Source: Rhizobium mayense (GTDB lineage Bacteria; Pseudomonadota; Alphaproteobacteria; Rhizobiales; Rhizobiaceae). From it: a stretch of 64,000 nt of DNA. Shown piece by piece: positions 57,079 through 64,000 of this stretch. A program made the translations under genes and the position numbers. Position 1 is the stretch's first letter. Each line of letters begins with the position of its first letter. The notes below the pieces were generated by a model, which did no database searches, was not told where the DNA came from, and worked only from the letters and a program-made list of their open reading frames with translations. The stretch is from NCBI RefSeq assembly GCF_030272705.1, contig NZ_JARFYM010000008.1, positions 62,001 through 126,000 of the forward strand. Reading direction: 5' to 3'.

Positions 57079-57633
57079 TTACGAAAACGGCTTCACCACG
57101 ACCAGGATCACGATCAGGATCATCAGCACTGTCGGCGCCTCGTTCATGTACCGCCAGTAGCGGGCAGAATGCCGGTTCTCATCCCGTGCGAAGGCGCGAA
57201 CTGCACGGCTGAAGTAAATATGGACACCCGTCAGCAGCACGACAAGGCCCATCTTGGCATGCAGCCAGCCACCCTGGAAATCATAGACCGACCAGGCGAG
57301 ATAGAGCCCGAAAACCCACGTAAGCATCATGGCGGGTGTCATGATCACCCGCTGAAGCCGTCGCTCCATCACCTTGAAGGTTTCCGATTGCTGTGAACCC
57401 GGCTCGGCATCGGTGTGATAGATGAATAGCCTCGGCATATAAAACAGCCCGGCCATCCAGGAAATGACCGCTATGATGTGGAAAGCCTTGATCCAGAGGT
57501 AGAGATTGTCCGGATGCCAGGCAAACAGGCCGATCGCCAACACGACAAACAGCAGGATCATCAAATAGGCGCGCCGGCTGGCATAAGCGCCGGGGCGATG
57601 ATCTATCTGCTTTTCCGCCGAATGCTCGTTCAT
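57079..57633 (-). CDS. hemJ: Protoporphyrinogen oxidase HemJ
   Basis: 184 residues from ATG 57633 (a longer frame to 57717 lies in hemE sequence). The family is an inner-membrane protein with four to five helices; LWIKAFHIIAVISWMAGLFYMPRLFIYH contains the conserved His/Trp set (parts: IKAFHIIAVISWMAGLFYMP). HemJ oxidises protoporphyrinogen IX to protoporphyrin IX in bacteria without HemG or HemY. It starts 4 bp after the hemE stop, so the two consecutive haem steps form an operon. An N-terminal soluble tail of about 22 residues precedes the first helix. Confidence 0.93.
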   Translation of the reverse strand: MNEHSAEKQIDHRPGAYASRRAYLMILLFVVLAIGLFAWHPDNLYLWIKAFHIIAVISWMAGLFYMPRLFIYHTDAEPGSQQSETFKVMERRLQRVIMTPAMMLTWVFGLYLAWSVYDFQGGWLHAKMGLVVLLTGVHIYFSRAVRAFARDENRHSARYWRYMNEAPTVLMILIVILVVVKPFS

Positions 57634-57637
57634 CTGT

Positions 57638-58681
57638 TCAGCCCTTCCATCCGCGGACGCGCTCGACCAGGGCGGCAACGTGAGATGGATCGGCCTGCGG
57701 CGTAATACCGTGGCCAAGATTGAAAATCAGCGGGCCGTGGCCCAGATGCTGCAGGATATTGTCGATCCCATCGCTGAGCGCCTTGCCGCCGGCAACGACG
57801 CGCATCGGATCGAGATTGCCCTGCACCGGCCCGTCCTGCTGCAATTCCTTGGCAAAGGCTAGCGGCACCGACCAGTCGAGCCCGATGGCGTCCGCGCCCG
57901 TCTTCTGCCGATAGGTCTTGAGCAGATATCCGGCACCCTTCGCGAAGGCGATGACCCGCGCCTGCGGCCGCCGCGCCTTGATCGAAGCAATGATTCTGGC
58001 AACCGGCTTCACCGCAAAAGCCTCAAATTCGGTCTCCCCAAGCACGCCGGCCCAGGAATCGAAGATCTGCACGGCATCGGCGCCGGCGTCGATCTGCGCC
58101 ACGAGATAATCGGCTGAGATATCGGCCAGCAGCATCAGCAGATGCTCGAACGCTTTGGGATGCCGGTAAGCGAAAAGTCGGGCAGGGGCCTGATCGGACG
58201 TGCCATGACCAGCGATCATATAGGTGGCAACCGTCCACGGCGCCCCGCAGAACCCAAGAAGCGTTGTTTCCTCCGGCAGCTCACTGCGCAGCCGCCGCAC
58301 CGTTTCCATGACCGGAGCGAGGTACTCAACCACACCGTAGCCCTTCAACGCCCGGATGGCCGTTTCGTCGATGGGATCCATCTCCGGGCCATGTCCCTCG
58401 GTATAGCGGACATTGCGTTTCAAAGCATCGGGGATCACCAGGATATCGGAAAACAGGATCGCGGCATCGAAGCCATACCGCCGGATCGGCTGCAGCGTCA
58501 CTTCGACGGCATGCTCCGGAGTATAACAGAGATCGAGAAAGCTCCCGGCCTTCGCCCGTGTCTCCCTATATTCCGGAAGATAGCGGCCGGCTTGGCGCAT
58601 CAGCCAGAGAGGGGGAGGGGTCAGCGTTTCTCCGCTGAGCACTCTCATGATCTTCCGGCGTTCGTCGCTCAAAGTCGTCAT
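57638..58681 (-). CDS. hemE: Uroporphyrinogen decarboxylase
   Basis: 347 residues from ATG 58681. It removes four carboxyl groups from uroporphyrinogen III to give coproporphyrinogen III. The signatures are [21 protein letters not shown] ([16 protein letters not shown]), [35 protein letters not shown], and [23 protein letters not shown] ([19 protein letters not shown]). A frame to 58696 adds five residues. It is the first gene to the left of the putative oriC; hemJ follows by 4 bp. Confidence 0.97.
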   Translation of the reverse strand: MTTLSDERRKIMRVLSGETLTPPPLWLMRQAGRYLPEYRETRAKAGSFLDLCYTPEHAVEVTLQPIRRYGFDAAILFSDILVIPDALKRNVRYTEGHGPEMDPIDETAIRALKGYGVVEYLAPVMETVRRLRSELPEETTLLGFCGAPWTVATYMIAGHGTSDQAPARLFAYRHPKAFEHLLMLLADISADYLVAQIDAGADAVQIFDSWAGVLGETEFEAFAVKPVARIIASIKARRPQARVIAFAKGAGYLLKTYRQKTGADAIGLDWSVPLAFAKELQQDGPVQGNLDPMRVVAGGKALSDGIDNILQHLGHGPLIFNLGHGITPQADPSHVAALVERVRGWKG

Positions 58682-59072
58682 CCCATATAAAACCAAACAT
58701 ATATCTAAGGTTTCTATTTCTTAGAGTCGGTGACTATCAAGGATTAATATTCATCCACGGCCGATCCAAAATGTCGCGCATCCATCAAAATGTGGCAAAG
58801 AGATCAAGCCAATCCCGGGATATGTGGACAACGGAGAAGTAAGATCAGCGTTTTGAAGGACTTGATGCCCGCCTCCTTTTCCATCGGCCTGGGGATAAAT
58901 CGCGGTGGATCGCGGCAGAACGCGAATTATCCCCACTACCCACAATCCCCGAAGAAGCGCCCTCAGCGAAATTCGAAATGTGGAAAAGTTGGCAGTTTTC
59001 CACTTGCCCCCGACCGGCTGCTTCCCGTACCTCTCTTCTCTCCCGAGATATCAACAGGCGACGGAAAGTAGC
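58682..59072. other. Putative chromosomal origin of replication (oriC)
   Basis: This 391-bp intergenic region lies between hemE and the PPDK regulatory gene. Nearest hemE is an AT-rich tract (58682-58760). DnaA-box-like nonamers (8/9 to TTATCCACA, either strand) are TGTGGACAA 58823-58831, TGGGGATAA 58890-58898, TTATCCCCA 58927-58935 and TGTGGAAAA 58979-58987; weaker 7/9 ones are TGTGGCAAA 58791-58799 and TTTTCCACT 58996-59004. GTGGAAAA and TTTTCCAC form an exact 8-bp inverted repeat (58980-59003). In Caulobacter and S. meliloti oriC is next to hemE, and the flanking genes diverge from it here. Function is inferred. Confidence 0.75.
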
Positions 59073-59894
59073 GTGGAAAACCGGACAAGCTTCTTTCATC
59101 TGCATCTGATTTCTGACTCAACCGGTGAGACTCTGATCTCCGCAGGCCGCGCCGCCTCCGTGCAATTCCATGCCAGCCAGCCGATCGAGCACGTCTATCC
59201 GCTAATCAGAAACCGCAAGCAGCTTCTGCCGGTTCTGGAAGCGATCGACCATAGTCCCGGGATCGTCCTTTATACGATCGTCGACCGTGAGCTTGCCGAT
59301 ATCATCGCCGAACGTTGTGGCGAGATGGGTGTGCCCTGCGTCAATGTCCTCGAGCCTGTCATGAATGTTTTCCAGACCTATCTCGGAACAGCGTCGCGCC
59401 GCCGGGTCGGCGCCCAGCATGTGATGAACGCCGATTATTTCGCCCGCATCGAAGCGCTGAACTTCACCATGGATCACGATGATGGGCAGATGCAGGATGA
59501 TTACAATGATGCCGATGTCGTCATCATCGGCATCAGCCGGACATCGAAGACGCCCACCAGCATCTATCTCGCCAATAGGGGTATCAAGACCGCCAATATC
59601 CCGATCGTCCATGGCGTGCCCTTGCCCGAGAGCCTGATCCGGGCGACCAAACCGCTGATCGTCGGGCTGGTAGCCACCACCGACCGCATATCGCAGGTTC
59701 GCGAAAACCGGATCCTCGGAGCAACGGCCGGTTTCGATCGGGGTGATTATATCGATCGGGCGACGATCTCCGAAGAGCTGAAATATGCCCGCTCGCTTTG
59801 CGCCCGGCACAATTGGCCTGTCATCGATGTCACCCGCCGCTCGATCGAAGAGACGGCGGCCGCCATTGTTGCCCTGCGCCCGAAGCTGCGCTAA
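59073..59894 (+). CDS. Pyruvate phosphate dikinase regulatory protein (bifunctional kinase/pyrophosphorylase, DUF299)
   Basis: 273 residues from GTG 59073 (ACGGAAAG upstream); an opening from GTG 58905 would run through the DnaA-box region and lacks homology. The conserved start is [15 protein letters not shown], then the P-loop-like GISRTSKT (153-160) and [16 protein letters not shown]. Such proteins phosphorylate and dephosphorylate PPDK or PEP synthase using ADP and Pi. Orthologues next to oriC occur in Caulobacter and Rickettsia. It heads the rightward run maf-aroE-coaE-dnaQ, spaced 35 bp from maf. Confidence 0.92.
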   Translation: MENRTSFFHLHLISDSTGETLISAGRAASVQFHASQPIEHVYPLIRNRKQLLPVLEAIDHSPGIVLYTIVDRELADIIAERCGEMGVPCVNVLEPVMNVFQTYLGTASRRRVGAQHVMNADYFARIEALNFTMDHDDGQMQDDYNDADVVIIGISRTSKTPTSIYLANRGIKTANIPIVHGVPLPESLIRATKPLIVGLVATTDRISQVRENRILGATAGFDRGDYIDRATISEELKYARSLCARHNWPVIDVTRRSIEETAAAIVALRPKLR

Positions 59895-59929
59895 GCGCTG
59901 GATATCTAGATTCCCGAGGTTCAGCCGAT

Positions 59930-60529
59930 ATGACAGCGCCGCTCATCCTTGCCTCTTCCAGCCCGTTCCGGTGGATGCTGATGCAAAATGCCGGTCTGCA
60001 TTTCCAGGCGGTGGCGGCGGAGATCGACGAACGTGCGATCGAAAGGCCGCTAGAACAGGACGGTGCCGGCCCAGACGCCGTGGCGTTGGTGCTTGCCAAG
60101 GCCAAGGCGAAAGAGGTGAGCGATCGTTTCGCCGGCTCGCTCGTCATCGGCTCGGATCAGACAATGTCACTCGGCGATCAGGTTTTCCATAAGCCAAAGA
60201 CGATGGCGGACGCCGAAAACCATCTGCGTATTTTGTCCGGCAAGACCCATCGTCTGAACAGCGCCATCGCGCTGGCGCGCAACGGCGACATCATCTGGGA
60301 ACATGTGTCCCACGCCGAGTTGACCATGCGCGATCTCTCGTCCGATTTCATTCATCGCCATCTGGGCCGCGTCGGCGACAAGGCCTTGTCGAGCGTCGGC
60401 GCCTATCAGCTCGAAGCTGAGGGGATACAGCTTTTCTCGAAAATCGACGGCGATTATTTTACCATTGTCGGATTGCCGATGCTGCCCCTCCTTCGGCAGC
60501 TTCGTGAACTTGGAGTGATTGATGGGTGA
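59930..60529 (+). CDS. maf: Maf-like nucleotide pyrophosphatase
   Basis: 199 residues from ATG 59930. The Maf signature [50 protein letters not shown] and [35 protein letters not shown] (cited by [20 protein letters not shown]) are clear. Maf proteins hydrolyse modified or non-canonical NTPs. It overlaps aroE by 8 bp, and a parS-like site covers that overlap. Confidence 0.93.
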   Translation: MTAPLILASSSPFRWMLMQNAGLHFQAVAAEIDERAIERPLEQDGAGPDAVALVLAKAKAKEVSDRFAGSLVIGSDQTMSLGDQVFHKPKTMADAENHLRILSGKTHRLNSAIALARNGDIIWEHVSHAELTMRDLSSDFIHRHLGRVGDKALSSVGAYQLEAEGIQLFSKIDGDYFTIVGLPMLPLLRQLRELGVIDG

Positions 60530-61379
60530 TTCACGTGAAACATTCGGCTCGAATGCGTTCGTTACGGGCTATCCCATCAAGCATTCTCGCTCGCCATTGA
60601 TCCATGGTCATTGGCTGCGCACACTGGGTCTCGCCGGCAGCTATCGCGCCCATGAGGTTTCGCCGGATGATTTTCCGGCCTTCATCGCCGCATTGAAAAA
60701 CGGCTCGAGCGGTTTCGTCGGCGGCAACGTGACGATCCCCCACAAGGAGACGGCGTTCAAGCTGGCGGATCGACCGGATGAATTGTCCGAGGAGCTCGGC
60801 GCTTCGAACACACTCTGGCTTCAGGATGGTTTGCTGCATGCGACCAATACGGACGGCCGCGGTTTCACAGCCAATCTGGATGAGCGCCATCCGGGTTGGA
60901 ATCGTACCGGACGGGTGGTGATCTTAGGGGCAGGGGGTGCCAGCCGCGCCATCATCCAGGCGGTGAGGGACCGCGGGATCGGGGAAATTCACGTCGTCAA
61001 CCGAACCGTCGAACGGGCGCAGGAACTGGCGGATCGGTTCGGTAAACAAGTCCATGCCCATCGAATGGCAGCGCTGCAAGAGGTGATGCAGGATGCCAGT
61101 CTCTTCGTGAATACGACATCCCTTGGCATGGACGGCGAAGCAGCGCCGCGGATCGATTTTTCGCCGCTGGCTAAAAATGCCGTTGTCACCGACATCGTGT
61201 ACGTGCCGCTGAAGACCCCGTTGCTGGCTCAGGCCGAAGAACAGGGTTTTCCCATTGTCGATGGTCTCGGCATGTTGTTGCACCAGGCCGTTCCAGGTTT
61301 TGAGAAATGGTTCGGCAAGCGCCCCGTGGTCGATGAAGCTCTGCGAGCCTTGATCATCGCCGATATGGAAAAGCATTGA
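60522..61379 (+). CDS. aroE: Shikimate dehydrogenase
   Basis: 285 residues from ATG 60522. It reduces 3-dehydroshikimate with NADPH. Conserved stretches are [26 protein letters not shown] (Lys75), [20 protein letters not shown] and the NADP-binding [10 protein letters not shown], with [19 protein letters not shown] near the end. The maf stop lies inside its first codons and its own stop touches the coaE ATG (1-bp overlap at 61379), so this is a tightly coupled operon. Confidence 0.95.
   Translation: MGDSRETFGSNAFVTGYPIKHSRSPLIHGHWLRTLGLAGSYRAHEVSPDDFPAFIAALKNGSSGFVGGNVTIPHKETAFKLADRPDELSEELGASNTLWLQDGLLHATNTDGRGFTANLDERHPGWNRTGRVVILGAGGASRAIIQAVRDRGIGEIHVVNRTVERAQELADRFGKQVHAHRMAALQEVMQDASLFVNTTSLGMDGEAAPRIDFSPLAKNAVVTDIVYVPLKTPLLAQAEEQGFPIVDGLGMLLHQAVPGFEKWFGKRPVVDEALRALIIADMEKH
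60527..60542. promoter_or_regulatory. parS-like site (15/16) at the maf/aroE junction
   Basis: TGATTCACGTGAAACA differs from the consensus at one base. It covers the maf stop region and codons 2-7 of aroE. It lies 1.5 kb right of the putative oriC, whereas the others are to the left. Confidence 0.82.
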
Positions 61380-61996
61380 TGATCCGCGTTGGCCTCACCG
61401 GTTCCATCGGTATGGGAAAATCGACATCGGGCAAGCTGTTCGCCGAAGCCGGCATCCCGGTGAACGACGCCGATGCGGTGGTGCATGATCTTTATAATGG
61501 TGAAGCCGTACCCCTGGTCGAGGCTGCATTCCCAGGAACGACGAAGGACGGGGCTGTCGACCGGCAGGCGCTCGCCAGCAAACTTGCCGGCGATCCCTCC
61601 GGCTTCAAACGACTGGAAGCCATCGTCCATCCGCTGGTGCGGCAGCGCGAGGAGACGTTTCTGAACCGTCAGCGTGCTGCTGGCGCGGATATCGTTGTGC
61701 TCGATATTCCGCTGCTATTCGAAACCGGCGCCGATAAAAGGGTCGACAAGATCGTCGTTGTCAGCTGCGATCCACAGATTCAAAAGCAAAGAGTGCTTGC
61801 CCGACCGGGCATGACGGAGGAAAAATTCAACATGATTCTCTCCCGCCAGACGCCGGATGCAGAGAAGCGGGTACGGGCCGATTACATCATCGACACCGGT
61901 CACAGTATAGATACGGCGGGGGAGCAGGTAAAAAACATCATAGCGGATCTGCGGCAACGATCGGCAGACAACGAACCTACTGGCGGAAAGGCCTGA
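61379..61996 (+). CDS. coaE: Dephospho-CoA kinase
   Basis: 205 residues. The P-loop GSIGMGKST is at 8-16; the sequence continues AGIPVNDADAVVHDLY, IVHPLVRQREETFL and VVLDIPLLFET, with the lid region Q.QRVLARPGMTEEKFNMILSRQ (RVLARPGMTEEKF). It phosphorylates dephospho-CoA in the last step of CoA synthesis. The start overlaps the aroE stop; the stop is 1 bp from the dnaQ ATG. Confidence 0.95.
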   Translation: MIRVGLTGSIGMGKSTSGKLFAEAGIPVNDADAVVHDLYNGEAVPLVEAAFPGTTKDGAVDRQALASKLAGDPSGFKRLEAIVHPLVRQREETFLNRQRAAGADIVVLDIPLLFETGADKRVDKIVVVSCDPQIQKQRVLARPGMTEEKFNMILSRQTPDAEKRVRADYIIDTGHSIDTAGEQVKNIIADLRQRSADNEPTGGKA

Positions 61997-61997
61997 T

Positions 61998-62714
61998 ATG
62001 CGCGAAATCATTTTCGATACGGAAACGACCGGCCTCGACAACAGAGCCGACCGAGTCATCGAAATCGGCGGTATCGAGCTCTTTAATCATTTTCCGACCG
62101 GCAAGACCATTCATCTCTATATCAATCCCGGCGACCGAAAGGTTCATCCGGATGCACTTGCCGTGCATGGCATCACCGACGAGTTCCTGCAAGACAAGCC
62201 GGCCTTTGCCGATGTCGTCGATCAAATCCTCGACTTCTTCGGCGAAGCCAAATGGATCGCCCATAACGCGACTTTCGATATGGGCTTCGTCAATGCCGAA
62301 TTTGCCAGGCTCGGGCGGCCACCGATTCTGCCCGACACAGTGATCGATACGCTGGCCATGGCGCGGCGCAAACATCCGATGGGACCGAACTCACTGGACG
62401 CGCTCTGCCGACGCTATGGCATCGACAATTCCCACCGCACCAAACACGGCGCGCTTCTCGACTCCGAACTGCTGGCCGAAGTCTATATCGAAATGATCGG
62501 CGGCAGGCAGACCGCCCTTGGTCTCGGCAGCATCAACGGTTCCTCCGCACGGTCTCGTCAGGTCGAGGATATGGACGAGATGGTTGGGGATATCCTGGTG
62601 CGGCCGAGGCCATTGGCTAGCAGACTGAGCCAGGCCGAGCTGGAAAATCATGCCGCACTGATCGGTAAGCTCGGGGAAAAAGGCATATGGTCGAAATACC
62701 GCACCTCGAACTGA
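61998..62714 (+). CDS. dnaQ: DNA polymerase III epsilon subunit DnaQ
   Basis: 238 residues. The proofreading exonuclease core is complete: ExoI IFDTETTGLD with Asp7 and Glu9, ExoII AHNATFDMGFVNAEF, and ExoIIIe HRTKHGALLDSELLAEVY with the final His/Asp. The C-terminal 60 residues, which tether epsilon to the alpha subunit, are less conserved. It is the last gene of the maf-aroE-coaE-dnaQ run and is followed by a bidirectional terminator (62735). Confidence 0.96.
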   Translation: MREIIFDTETTGLDNRADRVIEIGGIELFNHFPTGKTIHLYINPGDRKVHPDALAVHGITDEFLQDKPAFADVVDQILDFFGEAKWIAHNATFDMGFVNAEFARLGRPPILPDTVIDTLAMARRKHPMGPNSLDALCRRYGIDNSHRTKHGALLDSELLAEVYIEMIGGRQTALGLGSINGSSARSRQVEDMDEMVGDILVRPRPLASRLSQAELENHAALIGKLGEKGIWSKYRTSN

Positions 62715-62734
62715 GGAAATTTCAAGCCCAATAA

Positions 62735-62764
62735 AAAAGCCCGGATCGAAATCCGGGCTTTTTG
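62735..62764. terminator. Bidirectional Rho-independent terminator between dnaQ and secB
   Basis: AAAAAGCCCGGAT (62735-62747) pairs exactly with ATCCGGGCTTTTT (62752-62764) across a 4-nt loop. Both strands have the T-run, and the flanking genes converge. Confidence 0.93.
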
Positions 62765-62790
62765 TTCCATCGATGGAAAAGGCCGAAGAC

Positions 62791-63273
62791 TTAGTTCGGA
62801 ACTGCCTGGACCTGGGCGCGGGCCTGTTCTTCGGCGACACGCTGCGAGAACATCTGGGCGAAATCGATCGGGTCGATCATCAGCGGCGGGAAGCCGCCAT
62901 TGCGGGTGACGTCGGCGATGATCTGACGGGCGAAGGGGAACAGCAGGCGCGGGCATTCGATGAAGAGCAGCGGCAACATGTGTTCCTGCGGGAAACCGGT
63001 GACGCGGAAGACGCCGCCATAGACCAGCTCGGTGTGGAAGAGAACCCGGTCACCATCCTTGGCTTCGGCATTCAGCGTCAAGACGACGTCGAAATCTGCT
63101 TCCGACAGCGGGTTGGCGTTGACGTTGACATTGATGTTGATATCGGGGGCGTTTTCCCGGGCCTGCAGCGAGCGCGGAGCACCAGGATTTTCGAAGGAAA
63201 GATCCTTGGTGTATTGAGCAAGGATGGAAAGGCTCGGGTTGGTTGCGCCGTTGCCGCTGTTCTCGTTGGCCAT
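62791..63273 (-). CDS. secB: Protein-export chaperone SecB
   Basis: 160 residues. It keeps preproteins unfolded and delivers them to SecA. The family pattern is [93 protein letters not shown] (cited by [20 protein letters not shown]), ending with an acidic/Gln tail. GGGGTTTCCTCT on the + strand gives AGAGGAAACCCCC upstream of the ATG. It is 94 bp downstream of fxsA. Confidence 0.96.
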   Translation of the reverse strand: MANENSGNGATNPSLSILAQYTKDLSFENPGAPRSLQARENAPDININVNVNANPLSEADFDVVLTLNAEAKDGDRVLFHTELVYGGVFRVTGFPQEHMLPLLFIECPRLLFPFARQIIADVTRNGGFPPLMIDPIDFAQMFSQRVAEEQARAQVQAVPN

Positions 63274-63367
63274 GGGGGTTTCCTCTGACGTCTATGGGTG
63301 TCGCCATCTAGCATTTCGAATAAGGGCTTACAACCCTTGAGGCTTCGGCCATTTTGGCCCCTTTGCC

Positions 63368-63898
63368 TTATTCTTCAAGGCGTTTTTGGTCGGACCAGGG
63401 CGAGTTGCGATTGGGCTCGCGATGAAAATCGGTCTCGTCGAGATCGACCACATGCCCCGGTCCACGCGGCCGGCTTTGCGGGCCGGGACCTGGGTTCGGG
63501 CCTTGTCCAGCTCCACGTCTGAAGGCGCGTGAGCTGCCCAGGACGACAATCCGCTTGCGCAGGACCTTCCAGGCAAGCTCGCGCACCGCCGGAATGAAGA
63601 GCAGCAAACCGATAATATCAGAAATGAAGCCGGGTAGCATCAGGAGGAACGCGGCGACAACGATCATGGCGCCATGAACCATCTCCCGTCCGGGGTCGCC
63701 GCCATTGCGGCTTTCAGCCGAAATGCGCTGCAGGATGCCGATGCCCTGTATTCTGAGGAGGGCCGCGCCCAGGAGAGCACTGAGGATAACCAGCGCCAAT
63801 GTCGCCCAGACGCCGATCATCTTGCCGACGATGATGAAGCCGGCGATTTCAGCAAGCGGCATCAAAAAGACGAAGATAGGAACAAGGGATAGGCGCAT
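63368..63898 (-). CDS. FxsA family membrane protein
   Basis: 176 residues. The N-terminal 130 residues form the FxsA membrane domain with four hydrophobic segments (LVPIFVFLMPLAEIAGFIIVGKMIGV, ATLALVILSALLGAALLRIQG, GAMIVVAAFLLMLPGFISDIIGLLLFIPAVR; cited by LMPLAEIAGFIIVG and LMLPGFISDIIGLLLFIPAV). The C-terminal tail is Gly/Pro/Arg-rich (GAGQGPNPGPGPQSRPRG). In E. coli FxsA affects F-exclusion of phage T7; its function here is unknown. The last 102 bp of the window, upstream of this ATG, show no gene, but a divergent gene may start beyond the edge. Confidence 0.88.
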   Translation of the reverse strand: MRLSLVPIFVFLMPLAEIAGFIIVGKMIGVWATLALVILSALLGAALLRIQGIGILQRISAESRNGGDPGREMVHGAMIVVAAFLLMLPGFISDIIGLLLFIPAVRELAWKVLRKRIVVLGSSRAFRRGAGQGPNPGPGPQSRPRGPGHVVDLDETDFHREPNRNSPWSDQKRLEE

Positions 63899-64000
63899 GT
63901 TAACGTGTCCTGAAAGCGGGCTTGTATGCTCAGCGTTAGTCCATCGCGCATAATAAAGATACCAGTCCGCTATTTGAATGATAGATGGATGCGGACTATA

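Noticed and set aside
58905..59072. N-terminal extension of the PPDK regulatory protein from GTG 58905
   Set aside because: The extra 56 codons run through the putative DnaA-box region, lack family homology, and the GTG at 59073 has a better ribosome-binding site.
1..64000. tRNA, rRNA, CRISPR, insertion sequence or prophage
   Set aside because: No clover-leaf or rRNA-like stretch, regularly spaced repeat array, transposase or integrase motif was recognised. The intergenic repeats present are palindromic elements rather than arrays.

Overview
The window is an ordinary, gene-dense, high-GC piece of an alphaproteobacterial chromosome, most likely from the Rhizobiaceae (Rhizobium group). The evidence is the gene order hemE-hemJ-rho-mnmE-mnmG-rsmG-parA-parB-holA-lptE-leuS, the ImuA/ImuB/DnaE2 mutasome with an alphaproteobacterial LexA box, the 180-kDa-type NAD-glutamate dehydrogenase, a TrcR (DUF1013) gene, and palindromic intergenic repeats of rhizobial type. 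I see no rRNA, tRNA, insertion sequence, prophage or CRISPR array. The first gene (modC) enters from outside the window.

Layout. 1-8.1 kb: end of a molybdate transporter facing a short ModE-like regulator; then rsfS, rlmH, an EnvC-like coiled-coil protein, ctpA, a divergent polysaccharide deacetylase and rppH (ribosome maturation, division/cell wall, RNA turnover); then bfd-bfr for iron storage. 8.2-14.1 kb: SOS-controlled imuA-imuB-dnaE2. 14.2-16.7 kb: small genes of unknown function, a zincin and a CoA-lyase-like aldolase. 16.8-20.4 kb: leuD and leuB, separated by a sugar isomerase and a GIY-YIG gene inside a repeat-rich stretch. 20.5-28.5 kb: two tandem PAP2 phosphatases, an ArsR-like regulator with an SDR oxidoreductase, dps, asd, a lytic transglycosylase, carbonic anhydrase and pyridoxal kinase. 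28.8-45.4 kb: NAD-GDH, an MFS permease, purH, heparinase-like protein, rsmB-htpX, a DUF1674/SdhAF4 protein, acs, trcR and a YggS protein. 45.6-64 kb: leuS-lptE-holA, the origin/partition block, and maf-aroE-coaE-dnaQ with secB and fxsA.

The most informative region is 49.8-62.7 kb. Eight genes (parB to hemE) all run leftward and five genes (PPDK regulator to dnaQ) all run rightward. They diverge from a 391-bp gap (58682-59072) holding an AT-rich stretch and several DnaA-box-like nonamers. This is the position of the chromosomal origin in Caulobacter and Sinorhizobium, so I call it the putative oriC. Six parS-like 16-mers centred on CACGTG lie in the window, one of them a perfect match inside rsmG next to parA; together with ParA and ParB they make an origin-proximal segregation system.

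I do not find a clearly new biological system here. The best leads are the fine structure of oriC/parS, a 45-bp palindromic repeat present twice with one base difference, a related repeat that supplies the C-terminus of a predicted enzyme, a long imuA/imuB gene overlap, and a few unassigned small membrane-protein genes.
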